A DNA stretch of 64,000 bases, from positions 5,120,553 to 5,184,552 of the forward strand of contig CACRXP010000001.1 in the NCBI GenBank assembly GCA_902702965.1, written 5' to 3'. This DNA is from Spirometra erinaceieuropaei (taxonomy: Eukaryota > Platyhelminthes > Cestoda > Diphyllobothriidea > Diphyllobothriidae). The notes below the pieces were generated by a model. That model ran no database searches. It saw only the letters and a list, made by a program, of their open reading frames with translations, and had not been told where the DNA came from. Made by a program: the position numbers and the translations under genes. This document shows, piece by piece, positions 10,516 through 22,017 of this stretch (positions are counted from its first letter, which is position 1; every line of letters starts with the position of its first letter).

Positions 10516-11631
10516 TGGCAGTTCACTTATCATTTATGACGAGCTGCGGTAGCAAGCTGACACTGCCGCTTGACGACCACTCTAACGGACACAGGCGCTA
10601 CCAGCGAAAACGAGAGCACCGAACTTTTATTCCCCTCGGCGACGACACGTGGCCACAGTCAGTGAACACATTCTGTGCTGATAGGCCCCCTTCTTCCTGA
10701 CTGCTGGCGTTTTCAGATTTCGGACACATGAGGAAGTCGCGGTCCCCAAGCAGTCGTAACACTTCAGGGGTATGGTCCCCAGCGCTTCGAATCGATGTTC
10801 TGCTGCAGAGATTGCATATATGCGTATGAACTGTCATGCCAAAATTCCGTGGACTTTAGCCGGAGTAAAGAGACACTGTCTTTCAAGCCCTGCAACTTTC
10901 GCAGCTCACATTCGAAGCATGTTTAGGCAGGTATAGAATGTTGAGCCTAATGAACAAAGGCCATAACCCTGGACTCCACCTCTGTCTTCGAGTAGTCGCG
11001 CTGATCATTTCCATTTTCTGCCCTTTCTACCGCTTGTTAGAGTTCTTCGAATCCCCGACTGAGTTCTTGCCCACAGTGGGGAAGGCGAGTGAATGAAAAT
11101 TCACGCTATGGATAGTACAAAAAATTTAAAACGTCAGCAGTCCCGTGTCAATCTCGAACACCGGCGATGACACCTTAACAAGCACAGCCTAAGTAGTGTC
11201 TAGGCCAGCAACTATCACCACTTAAGAATAGACCTTGCACAGTCATCATTCCAGAATGGTTATATAGGTAGACACAAGTGCATTATATTTAGGAGGTCTC
11301 TGATCAGGAATCCAACTAGGTGCTTCCAGTAACCCGAATTGATCTGCCGTATGTGTCATCTCTTTTCGCTGTAGTTTTGCCACAGCGGACGTGCGTAATT
11401 CACTGGCCCAAAGGAGAGTCGCCAGATTTCATTCATGGTTTTTTCCTCAAATTGAGAGACCCTCTCGTAACTGTACTGCCTTTTTGTGTTTTTAGTCGGT
11501 CATGTCACATTTAGTTGAGTAAGGTGCGGAGCAGTTAGGTGGTGACTATGCCAGCGACCGCTATTGCGATCCCACGGAAACATTCGCTTCTGATCGAAAA
11601 AAAACTAAAATGCTCCAGGAGGGAATTAATA
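10516..11631. other. No gene recognised
   Basis: Overlapping short frames at 10515-10837 on both strands have no recognisable motif. Nothing else recurs here. Confidence 0.4.
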
Positions 11632-11633
11632 TA

Positions 11634-12624
11634 CCGTGCGTGACCAATCTCATGAAATGTGGACCAAAACTCTGAAATGCGTTTCCGATTAGGAAGCATT
11701 AATTAAGTGGGATTGTTATATTGATTATTATGCAGCATAACCCAATTAAATTTCGGACTCCCCAGGATGTCGACTTTTCAATGCACTCTTTTTTCATTTT
11801 CTGCAGAAACCAAACTCGGTAAAAAATGACTACTTAAGTGGCATGCACTTTTCCTATCGATTTTCGGTGGTCTTATAGGTTCAAATATATTTTATAGAGA
11901 ACATGTAAAAAAATATGCTTTCTTTGGCTTCTCTGGTAGGAAATCACATTGTTTCATATGTTTGCCTGAAGAAATTTTATGTTTTGGTTTTTAAAAAGTT
12001 TCTCATTATGAGATTTTTGAGACCGTGCGATGTCCATGCACGCAAGACCGCACATGTCCGCTCACTAATGCTCCTCATGAAATTTACAACAAAATCCGAA
12101 CTTATTGCAAAATTTCATGACCTCTATGTGAGATCTTCTTAAAGGCATAGAGTAATATATGATTTTCCTTACGCGGAAAGCACTCATCTTGTAGACTGAA
12201 ACTACTAAACGCTGATGCAATGGCAGATCAGGCTGGAAATCATTCGGGAATGGGGAAACATTTTTAGAATCAAAATATACACGTTCTTCGGACATAAAAT
12301 ATGAAGTCAGTGTGATTTCATACCAAATGAGCAAAAGAAAGCATATTTTTTACATATTTTCTATAAAATATAATTGAACTTCCAAGACCATCGAAAATCA
12401 AAGCGAAAAGTGCATGCTACTTAAGGAGTCAATTTTTGCCGAGTATGGTTTCTGCAGGAGGTCAATAAGGAATGCTTGCAAAAGCTGACATCCTGGCATG
12501 TCCGAAATGTTATAGGGTTAGGCTGCATGAGAATCAGTATAATAACCCCACCTAAGTAATCCTTCCTGAGAGGAAACACATTCCAGAATTTTGGCCAACA
12601 TTTCATGAGATCGGTAACGCACTG
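11634..12624 (+). mobile_element. Foldback TA-flanked element, subfamily A (E4)
   Basis: Ends CCGTGCGTGACCAATCTC and inverted GGTAACGCACTG are flanked by TA (11632-11633, 12625-12626). The arms carry the CTACTTAAGTGG and GCTACTTAAGGAG blocks, and TTACGCGGAAAG lies in the centre near 12170. It is closely related to E6 (19950-20916), which sits in the opposite orientation. Confidence 0.85.
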
Positions 12625-12626
12625 TA

Positions 12627-13204
12627 ATTTTGGGACAACCAGAGAATGACTGATGTTATCTTCACGGACACAGTTCAGTCTGCAAACAATTCAAGCCAGT
12701 GACCTTTCATGATGCGTTATAAGCTTCTTTTTAGACGCTTCCATTTCCATCAGTAGACGGTTCTTGCTGAACTGTGAGATCAGGGGTCCTGCAGTCGATT
12801 CCGTTGTTTCGGGGGGATTCAAAGTTGGAAGCAGCAGTCAACGATTCAAGGAGTGGCTCGCCACCCTCTGAAATTAGGCGCAGGCCTAGGCTTAAAGAAC
12901 GATTTTTTTATTTCGGGAGACAGCATGAGACATATGGAGGCACCTGTTCCTCACATTGCGATAGACGATGAAGGATAGAAAGGTACGTCAATATAAACCA
13001 GAAGGCGGAAATCGAAAAATCTGACTTGCCTGACTTAATCATAGAGGTACTACGTAGGCCATCTCAGTTGCGCCCAAATATATCTGCAATTCATGGCCTA
13101 ATTGCAAATGTTATACAAGCAAAGAGGACAGAATCTAATTGCATCCTCGGTAAGATTAGAAGATAGGAAACTCCCTTAATACGGGTGGTTGTACGCTGCA
13201 TTCT
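12627..13204. other. No gene recognised
   Basis: Nothing recognised apart from a 65-codon frame without features. Confidence 0.35.
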
Positions 13205-13470
13205 AGGAAGGATACTCATTGCCATGCCCCAATCCTAACCGAAACAATAATCATAACTCTGGTCCTAAACTTTACCGTAAGCTTACCTGCGGCCCCAACC
13301 CTAAACTCTCTGAAACGCAACGCAAGGCCACCTGTATGAGGGGGGTTCCAATTTCGATGTCCTAACCCCAACACTGACCCTGGACTTAACCCTAGCCCTA
13401 ACCTCCATCCTAGTCCTAATATCCCGACCACTTAGTGCAAGGTCACCAGTATCGCTGGAGTGGGGTCCCT
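13205..13470 (-). repeat. T2 repeat: two units with CCCTAA-like tracts
   Basis: On the minus strand the order is a CTGGTGACCTTGCACTAA-like end, a TTAGGG-rich core, AGGTGGCCTTGCG, then a second TTAGGG-rich stretch. The same boundary words (AGGTGGCTTTGCGC, TTAGCGCAAAGCCACC) bracket TTAGGG cores at 46575-46742 and 50266-50432. The open frames inside are repetitive and not genes. Confidence 0.65.
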
Positions 13471-13652
13471 CTAACTGTGTCCTGCTGTGACGTCCAGATT
13501 TGGTTTCCACTAAATCGAAACAAGGCGTACAATGGTAACAGTAGTGAGCGGCTTCCAATGAACGATTTAAAGATGCGAATGTTCCTTCTTAAAGAGCGGG
13601 AGTAGGTGATGGCGTGGGTATGGGTAGGCGTATGACTATGAGAATAGCTAGG

Positions 13653-13690
13653 AGGAAGAAGAAGAAGAAGAAGAAGAAGAAGAAGAAGAA
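13653..13690 (+). repeat. (GAA)n microsatellite
   Basis: About twelve uninterrupted AAG/GAA units. Confidence 0.95.
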
Positions 13691-14079
13691 CTTGACTCGA
13701 GGTTCCTATGCCCGCATCTTATACTTGACAGGTTAAAAGTTCCTGCTAAAGCCGACTAACGGGTCGCTCACGAGAATCAATTATTTGCCTCAGAGACAGC
13801 ATTTGTGCGGCGATAACTATTTGAATTATGGACGTGGTACTGACGCAGGTATAACATAGCGACAATCCCCGAAAGTGGATTAACCGTCCTTGCCTCAGTA
13901 ACAAGAGCTGTTCTGTGTTCTCCTCAGTCGCCGATTACAACATTCCTCTTCTGTTCCCTCTAGCGATTGGCTGCGCGCTTCGATACCGATAGGGGGACTG
14001 CTTTGCATAAAAATGGCAACCGTTCATGAGGAAGGTTGCTTATATCAATAGTGGTGAAAATGCGATCCCCAGGTGGCAT

Positions 14080-14225
14080 ATCACGCACTGAACAAAGTGC
14101 GCCATATAAAGGGACCTGTGCGCAGGACTTTCCAGTCTCTGAAGATGGGTAGACGAATCAACTACTCGAAACGTTGGACCTCCAATAAACCCCTCCCGGT
14201 GAACGCCTCTTCCTCTTTTTAAGGT
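14080..14225 (+). mobile_element. PLE terminal-repeat relic with ribozyme
   Basis: A CATATAAA box at 14102-14109, a hammerhead motif (14135-14179) and an AATAAA near 14183 follow each other within 100 bases. The same promoter-like, ribozyme, polyadenylation-like order is seen in the PLE arms at 5.9 and 6.7 kb. No nuclease or reverse transcriptase frame is adjacent, so this is a solo terminal segment of a second, different PLE lineage. Confidence 0.55.
14135..14179 (+). ncRNA. Hammerhead ribozyme motif, second lineage
   Basis: The core is CUGAAGA (the variable position 7 is A), stem II pairs GGGUAG with CUACUC, then GAAAC and the triplet GUU. Stem I pairs GUCU with GGAC. The same unpaired U as in the 5911 and 6733 motifs precedes stem II. 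Stem II sequence differs completely from theirs yet still pairs, which supports a selected fold. Confidence 0.7.
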
Positions 14226-14937
14226 TGCTTATGTCAGAACCGAGACTGTACTACAGCCATGCCCCACGTCTCTAGGCCAAAATTTTCGTCTTGGATTTGT
14301 TAACTTGGTTTCAAATGCCCACCCGCCCCTGCCTATAAGGCCGCCTCCGCCTCCTCCTCGTTGCGATAGGGATGGATTATTCCTTCCGTCTCGCCTTCTT
14401 TCGTCTGGACAAATTTATCTGTATCTCTATCCCCCACCCACACGTCATAGGCGTCTCATTTGTCTCGATACCAGATGCTGCCATGGCCTGCAGGCACGAG
14501 CTAAAACGGCAGCTATCTCCCTGTCCTCCAGCCGTCACTAGGGCATCCGTCTCTCTCCAGCCCCCCCCGGGGGGTGGGGTTAAGCAAACAATAGAAACCA
14601 GCGGAGAGGGGGCTGCAGCGGCAGCAGCAGCAACGGTAGGGTCGGTCTGTTTGGGTCAAGCACTGTTAGACCGTGGACTTTACACTGGCCTTCCCTGTAA
14701 GATATCGTCTACTTCCAGGCCCACCTGTCGCATACAGTGTGTGAGCAGTCTTCCGTGTGCGCGCGCGCGCATCGCCTACTGCTGACTCACCGTTCTCATG
14801 TCCCAGAGAGCCCAGCTTTTTGAAGTCAACTTGGGTGCTTTGATCTATTCTTTCTCTCCTCTTGTACCAAGTCGGCGGTCTCCCGTCTGTCAGGCTATGC
14901 TGACAAATTGTATCGTCACAGAACATAGGCAAAATGG
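14226..14937. other. C-rich region, open frames not recognised
   Basis: Overlapping + strand frames at 14305-14541 and 14372-14785 (137 codons) encode low-complexity proline-rich and alanine-rich peptides, and a minus frame of 127 codons covers 14666-15049. They overlap a SINE tail and compositional runs (CCCCCCCCGGGGGG near 14561), so none is called as a gene. Confidence 0.35.
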
Positions 14938-15025
14938 CATTGCCGGCAAAGAAAAGGGCAACTGGAGTGGCCATTTCTGGCTTACTAGCCGTCGTCAGCC
15001 AGCCATACCCGACCCCGAAGCGTAC
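14938..15025 (-). repeat. tRNA-derived SINE, 3' part
   Basis: GTGGCCATTTCTGGCTTACT followed by AGCCGTCGTCAGCCAGCCAT matches the tail of the complete SINE at 52287-52449 read on the opposite strand. The tRNA-like head is missing. Confidence 0.75.
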
Positions 15026-15373
15026 TGCGGGCACTGTTTCCTCAATCATGCCAAATGCGCCTTGTCGCAGCTTAAACTTGGGTGTCTTCTTTGTGCTGAC
15101 CGCTGAGTAGGTTAGAGTTCTTAATCATAGTTCTTCTGTGGTAGCGGAAGCCAAAATAACGGATGTTCATCGAGATATGCCTATCTGTGGGCTGAGGTCT
15201 ACCTACTCGGCCGTGTAACCGACCCCTCTCCCGCCCTGGGACTACATTTCGCATAACCGGCTGGTGAGCCGACTGCTATCGAGGAGAGGAGCTGATGATT
15301 TAATAATCAAAAGGGATTCTTACCAGAGTAATCTCCTGACGTTCACTTTCCGGCCTCGTAGCTAAATTTGGCT
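15026..15373. other. No gene recognised
   Basis: No feature seen apart from a 60-codon minus frame without motifs. Confidence 0.35.
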
Positions 15374-15790
15374 AGATCACAGTTGGTAGCCAGGAATTGA
15401 GAAGCCGACGGCGACCTTAACTCTAACCCTAATCTCAAACTTAAACGTTGACCGTTAACCCTAACGGCAACCCTAACGCTAACCGAATTCGTAAACGTAA
15501 CCGTAGCTCTTATACACAACCGTAACTGAAAAACTAAACCGTAGTACTGAAAACTAATCGTACGCTCAAACCCTTACCGTAACCCGAAAACATAAGCCTG
15601 AAGGCATAGCCCTAACCCGAAAATCGGCAAGCATTAACCGATACCCTAATCCTACCCTCAAACAAAAAACGGAAGCCAAATAGGTCAGATGGGATTATGG
15701 AGCCCCACAAAATACCCCAGTAAACAACCCCCTCCGCCACCTGTAATCTGGGCCTGGCTACCAACTGCGATTTGGCCCTGAATTTTATTC
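15374..15790 (-). mobile_element. T1 element, second copy
   Basis: Inverted ends GGCTAGATCACAGTTGGTAG and CTACCAACTGCGATTTGGCC enclose a CCCTAA-like degenerate core. It is collinear with the reverse complement of 8795-9225, including the subterminal block around ATTATGGAGCCCCACAAAAT near 15706. A possible AATTT duplication flanks it. Confidence 0.75.
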
Positions 15791-16827
15791 CATACCCATT
15801 AGGAGATACTTAACTAATTAGCTTGTGCTAGGCGGACATTTCTTCAGTCGGTATAAAATCAGATGTCAATTTCTCACTAAAGTTTGTCAAGGCTCTCCTG
15901 GCCCTGCTGAACCACAGAGAAAACGGGGAACGTATTCGGGGATGACAGTCACCTCAGCGTCCGTACGCGCAGTTAATCTAAGCATATCGCATTAGTGTCT
16001 TTTCTTATCTGGCCGTTGATTTCCTTACAGAGTTCGCTGACAATGCGATTGACGGTGGGAATGTTGGGCCATGAGCTGCATTGTTACCACTATGTGCCTT
16101 CGCTCCCTTTTTTACTGACCACTCAATCAAGAGTGGAAATTGTATCCATTCTTCACCCCCCCCCCTCCCCCCTCCACCCCATCATCCGTTTTCCAGCGGT
16201 AAGGAGAGACGCAATATGTATTCCCAAAAGCCTTTGTCACGCTGTTTTGATTAGCTCGTACGCTCTTCACGGGATTTTACGCAGTTGTAATGTGATTTCA
16301 TCAAGGGTAGAGCAAGAGGATGTGTACGCCTGACTCCCGGCCCCCTAGACCCCTTTGCTCAGGCTCGGTGGTGGAGACGGCTAGCAAAAAGGGAGAAATA
16401 CGACGCGGAGACAGAAACTGAAAGCAAGAGCGACATAGAGACAAAATTATTCTAATGTCAAAATTACCGCCTCCCTATTCTAATGTCAGCAATAACCGCA
16501 CTACCCCCCGTTCTCCGGTCCATAGGCTGCCGAACAGGATTGCTTGCAGTTGCAAAAGTTGATCTGCATTACCTTCACCGTCTCCGCCCCCCCCCCTCCT
16601 TTAAGGGGACATTTTCGGTTAAGCAGTCCCTGCCTTGTCCAGGTGATCTCCAATGGAATAGAACAGGTCACCGTCCACTGCCCCTCCTTTTCGTGTCTAT
16701 GGTGCGTTTTCACACGGTGTTCATGTGTCTTCTGTTCATCCTAACACTCAAAGGACGAGCGAGGAAATGGTTTCACACAGAGTCCCCTCAGGAATATATG
16801 TTTTGCTGGGGTTCCTTCCCCTTAGAT
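15791..16827. other. No gene recognised; C-runs
   Basis: Frames of 112 codons (15995-16333) and 122 codons (16483-16851) occur, but their products are unlike any family I know and span homopolymer C runs (near 16157 and 16590). These runs make the frames unreliable. Confidence 0.35.
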
Positions 16828-16828
16828 G

Positions 16829-17733
16829 CGGTAGGTGGGCTATCTCATTAAATGTTCGCCGAAATTCTTAAATTTGCGTCCGATTAGAAACAATCACTTG
16901 AGTGGGCTTGTTATACTGACTAAAGTACAATACATTCTCAACACGTCGGTCACGTAAGGACGCCGGACTTTGAATGAACTTCTTTTCGGCCGCTTGCCTA
17001 AATCACACTCAGTAAAAAATGGCCACTTAAGTTATGTGAAATTTTCACATTGGCCTTCCTCCAGGAATTTTATACTGAAGAAAAGAGCATCTTTCCGTCT
17101 TAAAACCTTTCCTAATTATGAGATTTTTAAGATTGTGAAATATTTATTCATACCGCATCGTGCCAGTACGCTTACGAATTCTGCTTATGGGGTGCACAAC
17201 ACAGTCGACTTCCATTGCAAAATTTACTAAACGTTGTACTATATGATTTTAACGGCGTAGAAAAATGAACGGGTTCCCTTGCACTGAAAGTATGCGGCAC
17301 GTAGTCTGGGGACCCTAGAAACAGATGACACCGCTGGTCGAGTTCACAATTATCCGGGAATTGGAAAAGTTGTAAAGCCGGACGATAAAATTTCATCGAG
17401 CAAAATTTTGAAAAAAAAAACAACGTAATTTGTCATCAAATGGGGAAAAGAGTGTATATTCCAGCGCATACTTCCTATAAAATATATTTGAATTTATGGG
17501 GACATCGAAAATAACGGAAAAAATCATTCGACATAAGTAGTCACTTTTACCGCGTATGATTTAGTCAGGCTCATTTAGGAAGCTCATTCAAAGACCGGCA
17601 TACAGGCGTGGCTGACAAATGTTAAGAACACGTCTGCAGTAAATATTATTATAACCCCCCCTGGGTATTTCATTCCAACCAAAAACACTTTTCAGAACTT
17701 CGGTCAACACTTCATGCGGTAGTTCACCGACTG
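16829..17733 (+). mobile_element. Foldback element, diverged (E5)
   Basis: Left end GTAGGTGGGCTATCTCATTA and inverted right end near 17720-17733, with TA on the right only. Arm landmarks are GGCCACTTAAGTTATG near 17020 and CATAAGTAGTCACTTTTACC near 17532. It is more mutated than the other full copies. Confidence 0.7.
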
Positions 17734-17958
17734 TAGAACTAAGTGCGCAAAATCCTATACCTCCTACTTAACGATGTTCTATCATACCTTTTCGCGCCTT
17801 CGGGATTTTTCGTCAGGGGTCTGCTACTCTTTAACCCACTGCCCATACTTTCTAAGTATTTCTCATGTTGTAAAATTAGGCAGCCTCGCAAAGCCGGTCA
17901 TTGATGTGAACGCTTAAGATCGGTATAATTGGTATTTTTGCCTATGAAAGCGAAACAG

Positions 17959-18250
17959 TGAGTTTCAGGAAGCCGTCAAGGGGGAGAATACCCAATCGTT
18001 GAGACAAAAATCTGATATGCCTGGCGTCGCAACTTCATACTCGAACCTATCCTTGAAGAAAGCAAAAGGTAGCTGCAATGGACGCACCAGTGTTGCATTA
18101 TTTATTGGACGCAGTGACCAGGTGGCCCCGCCTCGTTCAAAATTAACGTCTTCTGCATTTATCGTCGACGGTCTCAACTCCGAATATGGAAAGGGGGCCG
18201 TCGTTGCGCTTTTTGATGGGCAGTTCTCTGTTCGAGCGGTTGTCATGCCT
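17959..18250 (+). CDS. Exon: start of a PHLPP-like PP2C phosphatase domain
   Basis: The frame is open from an acceptor-like GCGAAACAG ending at 17958 and runs to TGA at 18251-18253. PHLPP phosphatases are PP2C-type Ser/Thr phosphatases that dephosphorylate Akt and PKC. The C-terminal half of this piece reads RSKLTSSAFIVDG, then EYGKGAVVALFDGQ. This fits the known start of the PHLPP phosphatase domain, where R-x-KL-x(2)-SA, a conserved VD, then GAV and FDG follow in that order. The FDG at 18212-18220 would be the PP2C metal-binding turn. The exon's 3' edge is unclear: no strong GT donor precedes the stop. The leucine-rich repeats expected upstream were not found. Similarity is judged from memory of the family, so the name is tentative, but the coding look of the piece is good. 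Confidence 0.45.
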
Positions 18251-18253
18251 TGA

Positions 18254-19009
18254 GAGAATTTCCACCTAGTCGGAATTAAAAGGTTCTTCGAGGATACACA
18301 ATTAAAAATTGAAGAAATCTAATTCGGACAACGCACAGTAGACGTCACAACTCATAAAATGTAGTGCGTCATCACATGAAAATCCCTATAACTGCGTTCC
18401 CTAAAAACTTGCAGCAGAGAAAAACGACCGTTATTAGAACGAAGACATCGTTAAGTTTCCAAAGTAATATTTACTAACGCAAAAATACTTGCTTATCACC
18501 GAAAACTAAAATTTCATAAAAAGGCTATATTACAACTCGCTTCAATAGGGCTAACTACAAGAGTACATAAGGAAGGGAGGCATGTGAAATGAAAAAAAAT
18601 AGTAAAAACAATTATAACATAAGGAAAATGAGCACTTTGTTGATGCCCATTTGTATTTAAAGCACCAGAAAGTCCCTCAGGTATGTACCTGGCCAGATTG
18701 TCTACAGGTTGTCTTCAATGTGATTATCTAGCAAAAAATCGAGCTTTTCTTTCATTGAAATTTTCTTATCTGCCTTGTGCCAATGCCTTTTGATAAGTGC
18801 GAAACCATTTTCACTTAAAACCCCGACTGTAATGAGAGGTAAAAATCGACCGCAGGCCACATGCGGAGGGGCTGGTTGCTGTTTAAAAAGTCAGATTAGG
18901 GTTGCAAATGTTGGCCGATTCGTACCTCTCTAGGACGTTGAACAGGGGCATAACCGTGTAAAATTATGGTGTCCAGCCAGCGTCGTTGGATGTCGTTGTA
19001 ATCAAAAAC
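18254..19009. other. AT-rich presumed intron
   Basis: No coding frame. A strong donor-like CAGGTATGT at 18688-18696 follows an acceptor-like TTTGTATTTAAAG at 18649-18661, which could bound a very small exon. That is not supported by any reading frame evidence. Confidence 0.3.
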
Positions 19010-19450
19010 ATCATCTACAATGCCAATAGAAGCGAAGAGACGAGTCCAAGGAAGTAGGCTTTAAGAAGGAGACACGATTGCCGGGACAAGAGCTTTATTA
19101 GCCTGACGTTTCAGATTCCTACTCGCATCCATCATCAGAGACAAAAAAGCAGAAACGGGTGGTTGTTGCACAAGGGGCTGCGGTATTTATAGGATGCAGT
19201 AGTCATGCTACCGCATACCTATGAACATTCACGGCTCCTCCTTCAGATGGTCGAGCAATCATCACGCCAACATCCAACGCACGTGATGAAATTGCAGCAA
19301 TTATCGACTCGAATGTCGGCCATCAAGCAATGATCACACCAAGTGCGACGATCCCCGATGAAGGGGGGAGCCGTGAATGTCCGAAACGTCAGGCTAATAA
19401 AGGTCTTGTCCCGGCGATCGTGTGTCCTTCTACAAAAATCATCTGCAATG
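19010..19450 (-). mobile_element. Short foldback PLE relic
   Basis: Flanked by a 13-base duplication with one difference (ATCATCTACAATG at 19010-19022, ATCATCTGCAATG at 19438-19450). The left arm (about 19065-19235) holds the hammerhead and the AGGATGCAGTAGTCATGCTA block found in the 5.8 kb PLE. The right arm (about 19366-19430) is a shorter inverted copy beginning inside the ribozyme. As in the 5.8 kb copy, some 45 extra bases lie between the left duplication and the left arm. The nuclease coding region is gone. It lies inside the presumed intron of the PHLPP-like gene. Confidence 0.75.
19101..19142 (-). ncRNA. Hammerhead ribozyme motif, partly decayed
   Basis: CUGAUGA, GAAAC and GUC are intact, and stem I GUCU/AGGC is intact. 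Stem II is reduced to about four pairs (GGAU with AUCU, one G-U). The unpaired U is again present. It is probably weaker than the 5911 motif. Confidence 0.65.
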
Positions 19451-19949
19451 TTGACGAACATGCCGTTGATGGTGTTTGTAGTCGACTGTAAGTTTTTGAT
19501 TATTCATCCCCAGGCCTTTACAGTAATATAATTTGCGGTACAGCAATGAAAACCATCAACGAACACTAGTCATGGAGGTGAGAGGGTTGAGGTCGTCCAC
19601 AGACATGTCAAGCGTCAAGAGAAATTTTAATCCGGTTCCGTCGGATTTCTACCGTGTCGTGTAGAGTAAGCCATGGCTTGAGCTTCACTGCTGCTGCGTG
19701 GGCAGCCACCAACATCCCCAGTAATCCTCCATTCTCTTCGACTTATTTACTCTCCCCTTAACTGCACCTGAGCTGGTAGTCGACTCCCGACCTTCTTGTT
19801 GAGGCAGCAAGTTTTGCGGCCTCATTGCATGGCGTCCCTGTTCTGTCTGCAACCCTGACTTTAAATGGTGTGGAAAAGCGGTTGACCGCCTCTGATGCGT
19901 CCTTGACTTGTATACACATAATATAAATTTACGTATGTATATATATATA

Positions 19950-20916
19950 CAGTGCGTGACCGATCTCACGAAATACTGGTCAAATTCTGAAATGCGTTTC
20001 CGATTAGGAAGGATTACCTAAGTGGGGTGTTATACTGATTCTCATGCAGCATAACTCTATCACATTTCGGACTTGCCAGGATGTCAGCTTTTGCAAGCAC
20101 TTCTGATTGACCTACAAAAACCACACGCGGTAAAAATTGTCTACTTAAGTAGCATGCTCTTTTCGCCTTGATTTTCGATGGTCTTGCAAGTTCAATTATA
20201 TTTTATAGAAAATGTGTAAAAAATATGCTTTCTTTTGCTCATTTGGTAGGAAATCACATTGTCTTCATATTTTATGTCCGAAGAACGTGTATATTTTGGT
20301 TCTAAAAATGTTGCCAAATTCCCGAATAATTTTCATCCTGATCTGCCATTGCATCAGCGTTTAGCAATTTCAGTCTACAAGATGCATGCATTCCGTGTAA
20401 GGAGAAGCATATATTCCGCTATCACATAGAGGTCAAGAAATTTTGCAATAAATCCGAACTTTGTTGTGCATTTCATGAGGAGCATTAGTAAGCGGACATG
20501 TGCGGTCTTGCATGCATGGAAATCGCACGGTCTTAAAAATCTCGTAATAAGAAACTTTTTAAAACCAAAATATACACTTTCTTCGGGCACAAAATATGAA
20601 ACAATGTGATTTCCTACCAACTGAGCAAGAGAAAGGATATTTTTTGCATGTTTTCTATAAAATATATTTGAACTTGTATGACCATCGAAAATCAAGACGA
20701 AAGTACATGCTACTTAAGTAGTCATTTTTACCAAGTATGGTTCCTGTAGGAGGTCAAGAAGAAGTGCATTCAAAAGCTGACATCCTGGCGAGTCCGAAAT
20801 GTTATTGGGTTATGCTGCATGGTAATCCGTATAACTAACGCACTTAAGTGATCCATTCTAATCAGAAACGCATTCCAGAATTCTGGCCAACATTTCATGA
20901 GATCGGTGACGCACTG
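19950..20916 (-). mobile_element. Foldback TA-flanked element, subfamily A (E6)
   Basis: Ends CAGTGCGTGACCGATCTC and inverted GGTGACGCACTG with TA on both sides (19948-19949, 20917-20918), inserted at a TATATATA stretch. The centre reads in reverse (TTCCGTGTAAGG near 20391) compared with E4. The 106-codon minus frame inside is by-product sequence. Confidence 0.87.
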
Positions 20917-20954
20917 TATATACTCAATCAGGATTGGGCGCACATCGATCTATT

Positions 20955-21160
20955 GGCTTCCCGAAACAAACAAGCTCTGTATAGGTGGTAAAGGTCACGA
21001 ATAGGCCACCAAATACCAGACCAGAATAGGCCAAGTCATAATAGCAGCGAGAAGGGACAACAGAGAACACGGGTAGAGTTGTACAGTACTGTTTCGGGCT
21101 TGTTTTACCTTCATTGAGCCAATCATAACCCTGACCAGCAACTGGCACCAGAAACACGCG
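20955..21160 (-). repeat. Repeat family F, copy 1
   Basis: On the minus strand it carries GGTCAGGGTTATGATTGGCT and then CAGTACTGTACAACTCTACC. The same series reads on + at 21685-21835, giving an inverted pair around a C unit. It is distantly like the SINE tail (GGGTATGACTGGCTGATGA), so it may be an old relative. Confidence 0.6.
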
Positions 21161-21167
21161 ACAGTTC

Positions 21168-21450
21168 GACTGTCGTTGCCGACGATGTCTACCGTCTACA
21201 GCAAGGTGAAGCAGACACGGTGACTTGCGCGTGGCTTAGTTTATAGTGAATGCTGACTTGCGCAGCACCTACCGCACTCCCTCCTCCCCCCCTCCACCCG
21301 GACACGCTGTCAAGACATAGTCAAGAATATCAGAGGTGCAGGAGGGCTCAGGTGGGTGGAACGGTCGAGCCCGCATTTTGGCGCTCCACTCCGCACCCCC
21401 TGGTCTACGCAGCAACGATCAGGTTTTTGACAAACCATAGTGGGGGTTGG
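21168..21450 (+). repeat. Repeat family C, copy 2
   Basis: Carries GTTGCCGACGATGTCTACCG, GGTGACTTGCGC, TTGCGCAGCACCTACCGCAC, AAGACATAGTCAAGAATA and ACGGTCGAGCCCGCA in the order of the other C copies. The 125-codon frame at 21250-21627 is a by-product. Confidence 0.8.
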
Positions 21451-21684
21451 AAGGGGTCCCAGTGTGTGCGACGTCTGCCGGAAACCAGGTCGGCCTCTGC
21501 ACCCCGAAATGTAGGTATTTGTTATGGTGTGCAATCCGATAACGCCTACCGGACGCAGTTAGTCCACCACTGGGGTCTACCAGGTGGGCCAGGTGGCGGG
21601 GCACTGATGAACGTCGGTCCGATTTAGTGCTTATGATCCATCTAGTAAACTCCGGTGGTGGACCAGCTGCGTCAGGTGCCTCTG

Positions 21685-21835
21685 TGCGCATGCTTGTTTT
21701 TCTGGTCCCCGCGGCTAGTCAGGGTTATGACTGCCTGAATGAAAGTAAAATAGGCTCGAAGAAGTACTGTATCAATCTCCTTGCATTCTCTCTCGTCTCT
21801 CCTCGCTGTTATATATGTATATATGACTTATACTT
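21685..21835 (+). repeat. Repeat family F, copy 2
   Basis: TTTCTGGTCCCCGCGGCTAG then TCAGGGTTATGACTGCCTGA matches the reverse strand of 20955-21160. It ends in a short TATATGTATATA stretch near 21813. Confidence 0.6.
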
Positions 21836-21914
21836 CGGTTGTCAAAATCATGCTAGTAGCCACTGGCTCCGAGCTTCCGTCAAAGTATTTTAGTTTTGCA
21901 TCTTTTTCTTCCAG

Positions 21915-22017
21915 CTCACCTCAGTGAGTTTCAGCAAGCTAGTATCAACATAGCAACATATTTACTCAAGACAAGTTCATCAAGGAAAGACGACATGTTA
22001 TTTTTTCCTCCTCTATT
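21915..22017 (+). CDS. Possible exon of the PHLPP-like gene
   Basis: A strong acceptor (TCTTTTTCTTCCAG) ends at 21914. The frame starting at 21917 gives HLSEFQQASINIATYLLKTS, which loosely recalls the E-V-Q-Q region after the first acidic turn in PHLPP phosphatase domains. It runs in the same frame as the next piece but meets TAA at 22019-22021. A GTAAAT at 22018 could be a donor that removes the stop. No intron in this stretch both looks good and keeps the frame, so either the exon edges are wrong or the gene is damaged. Confidence 0.35.
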
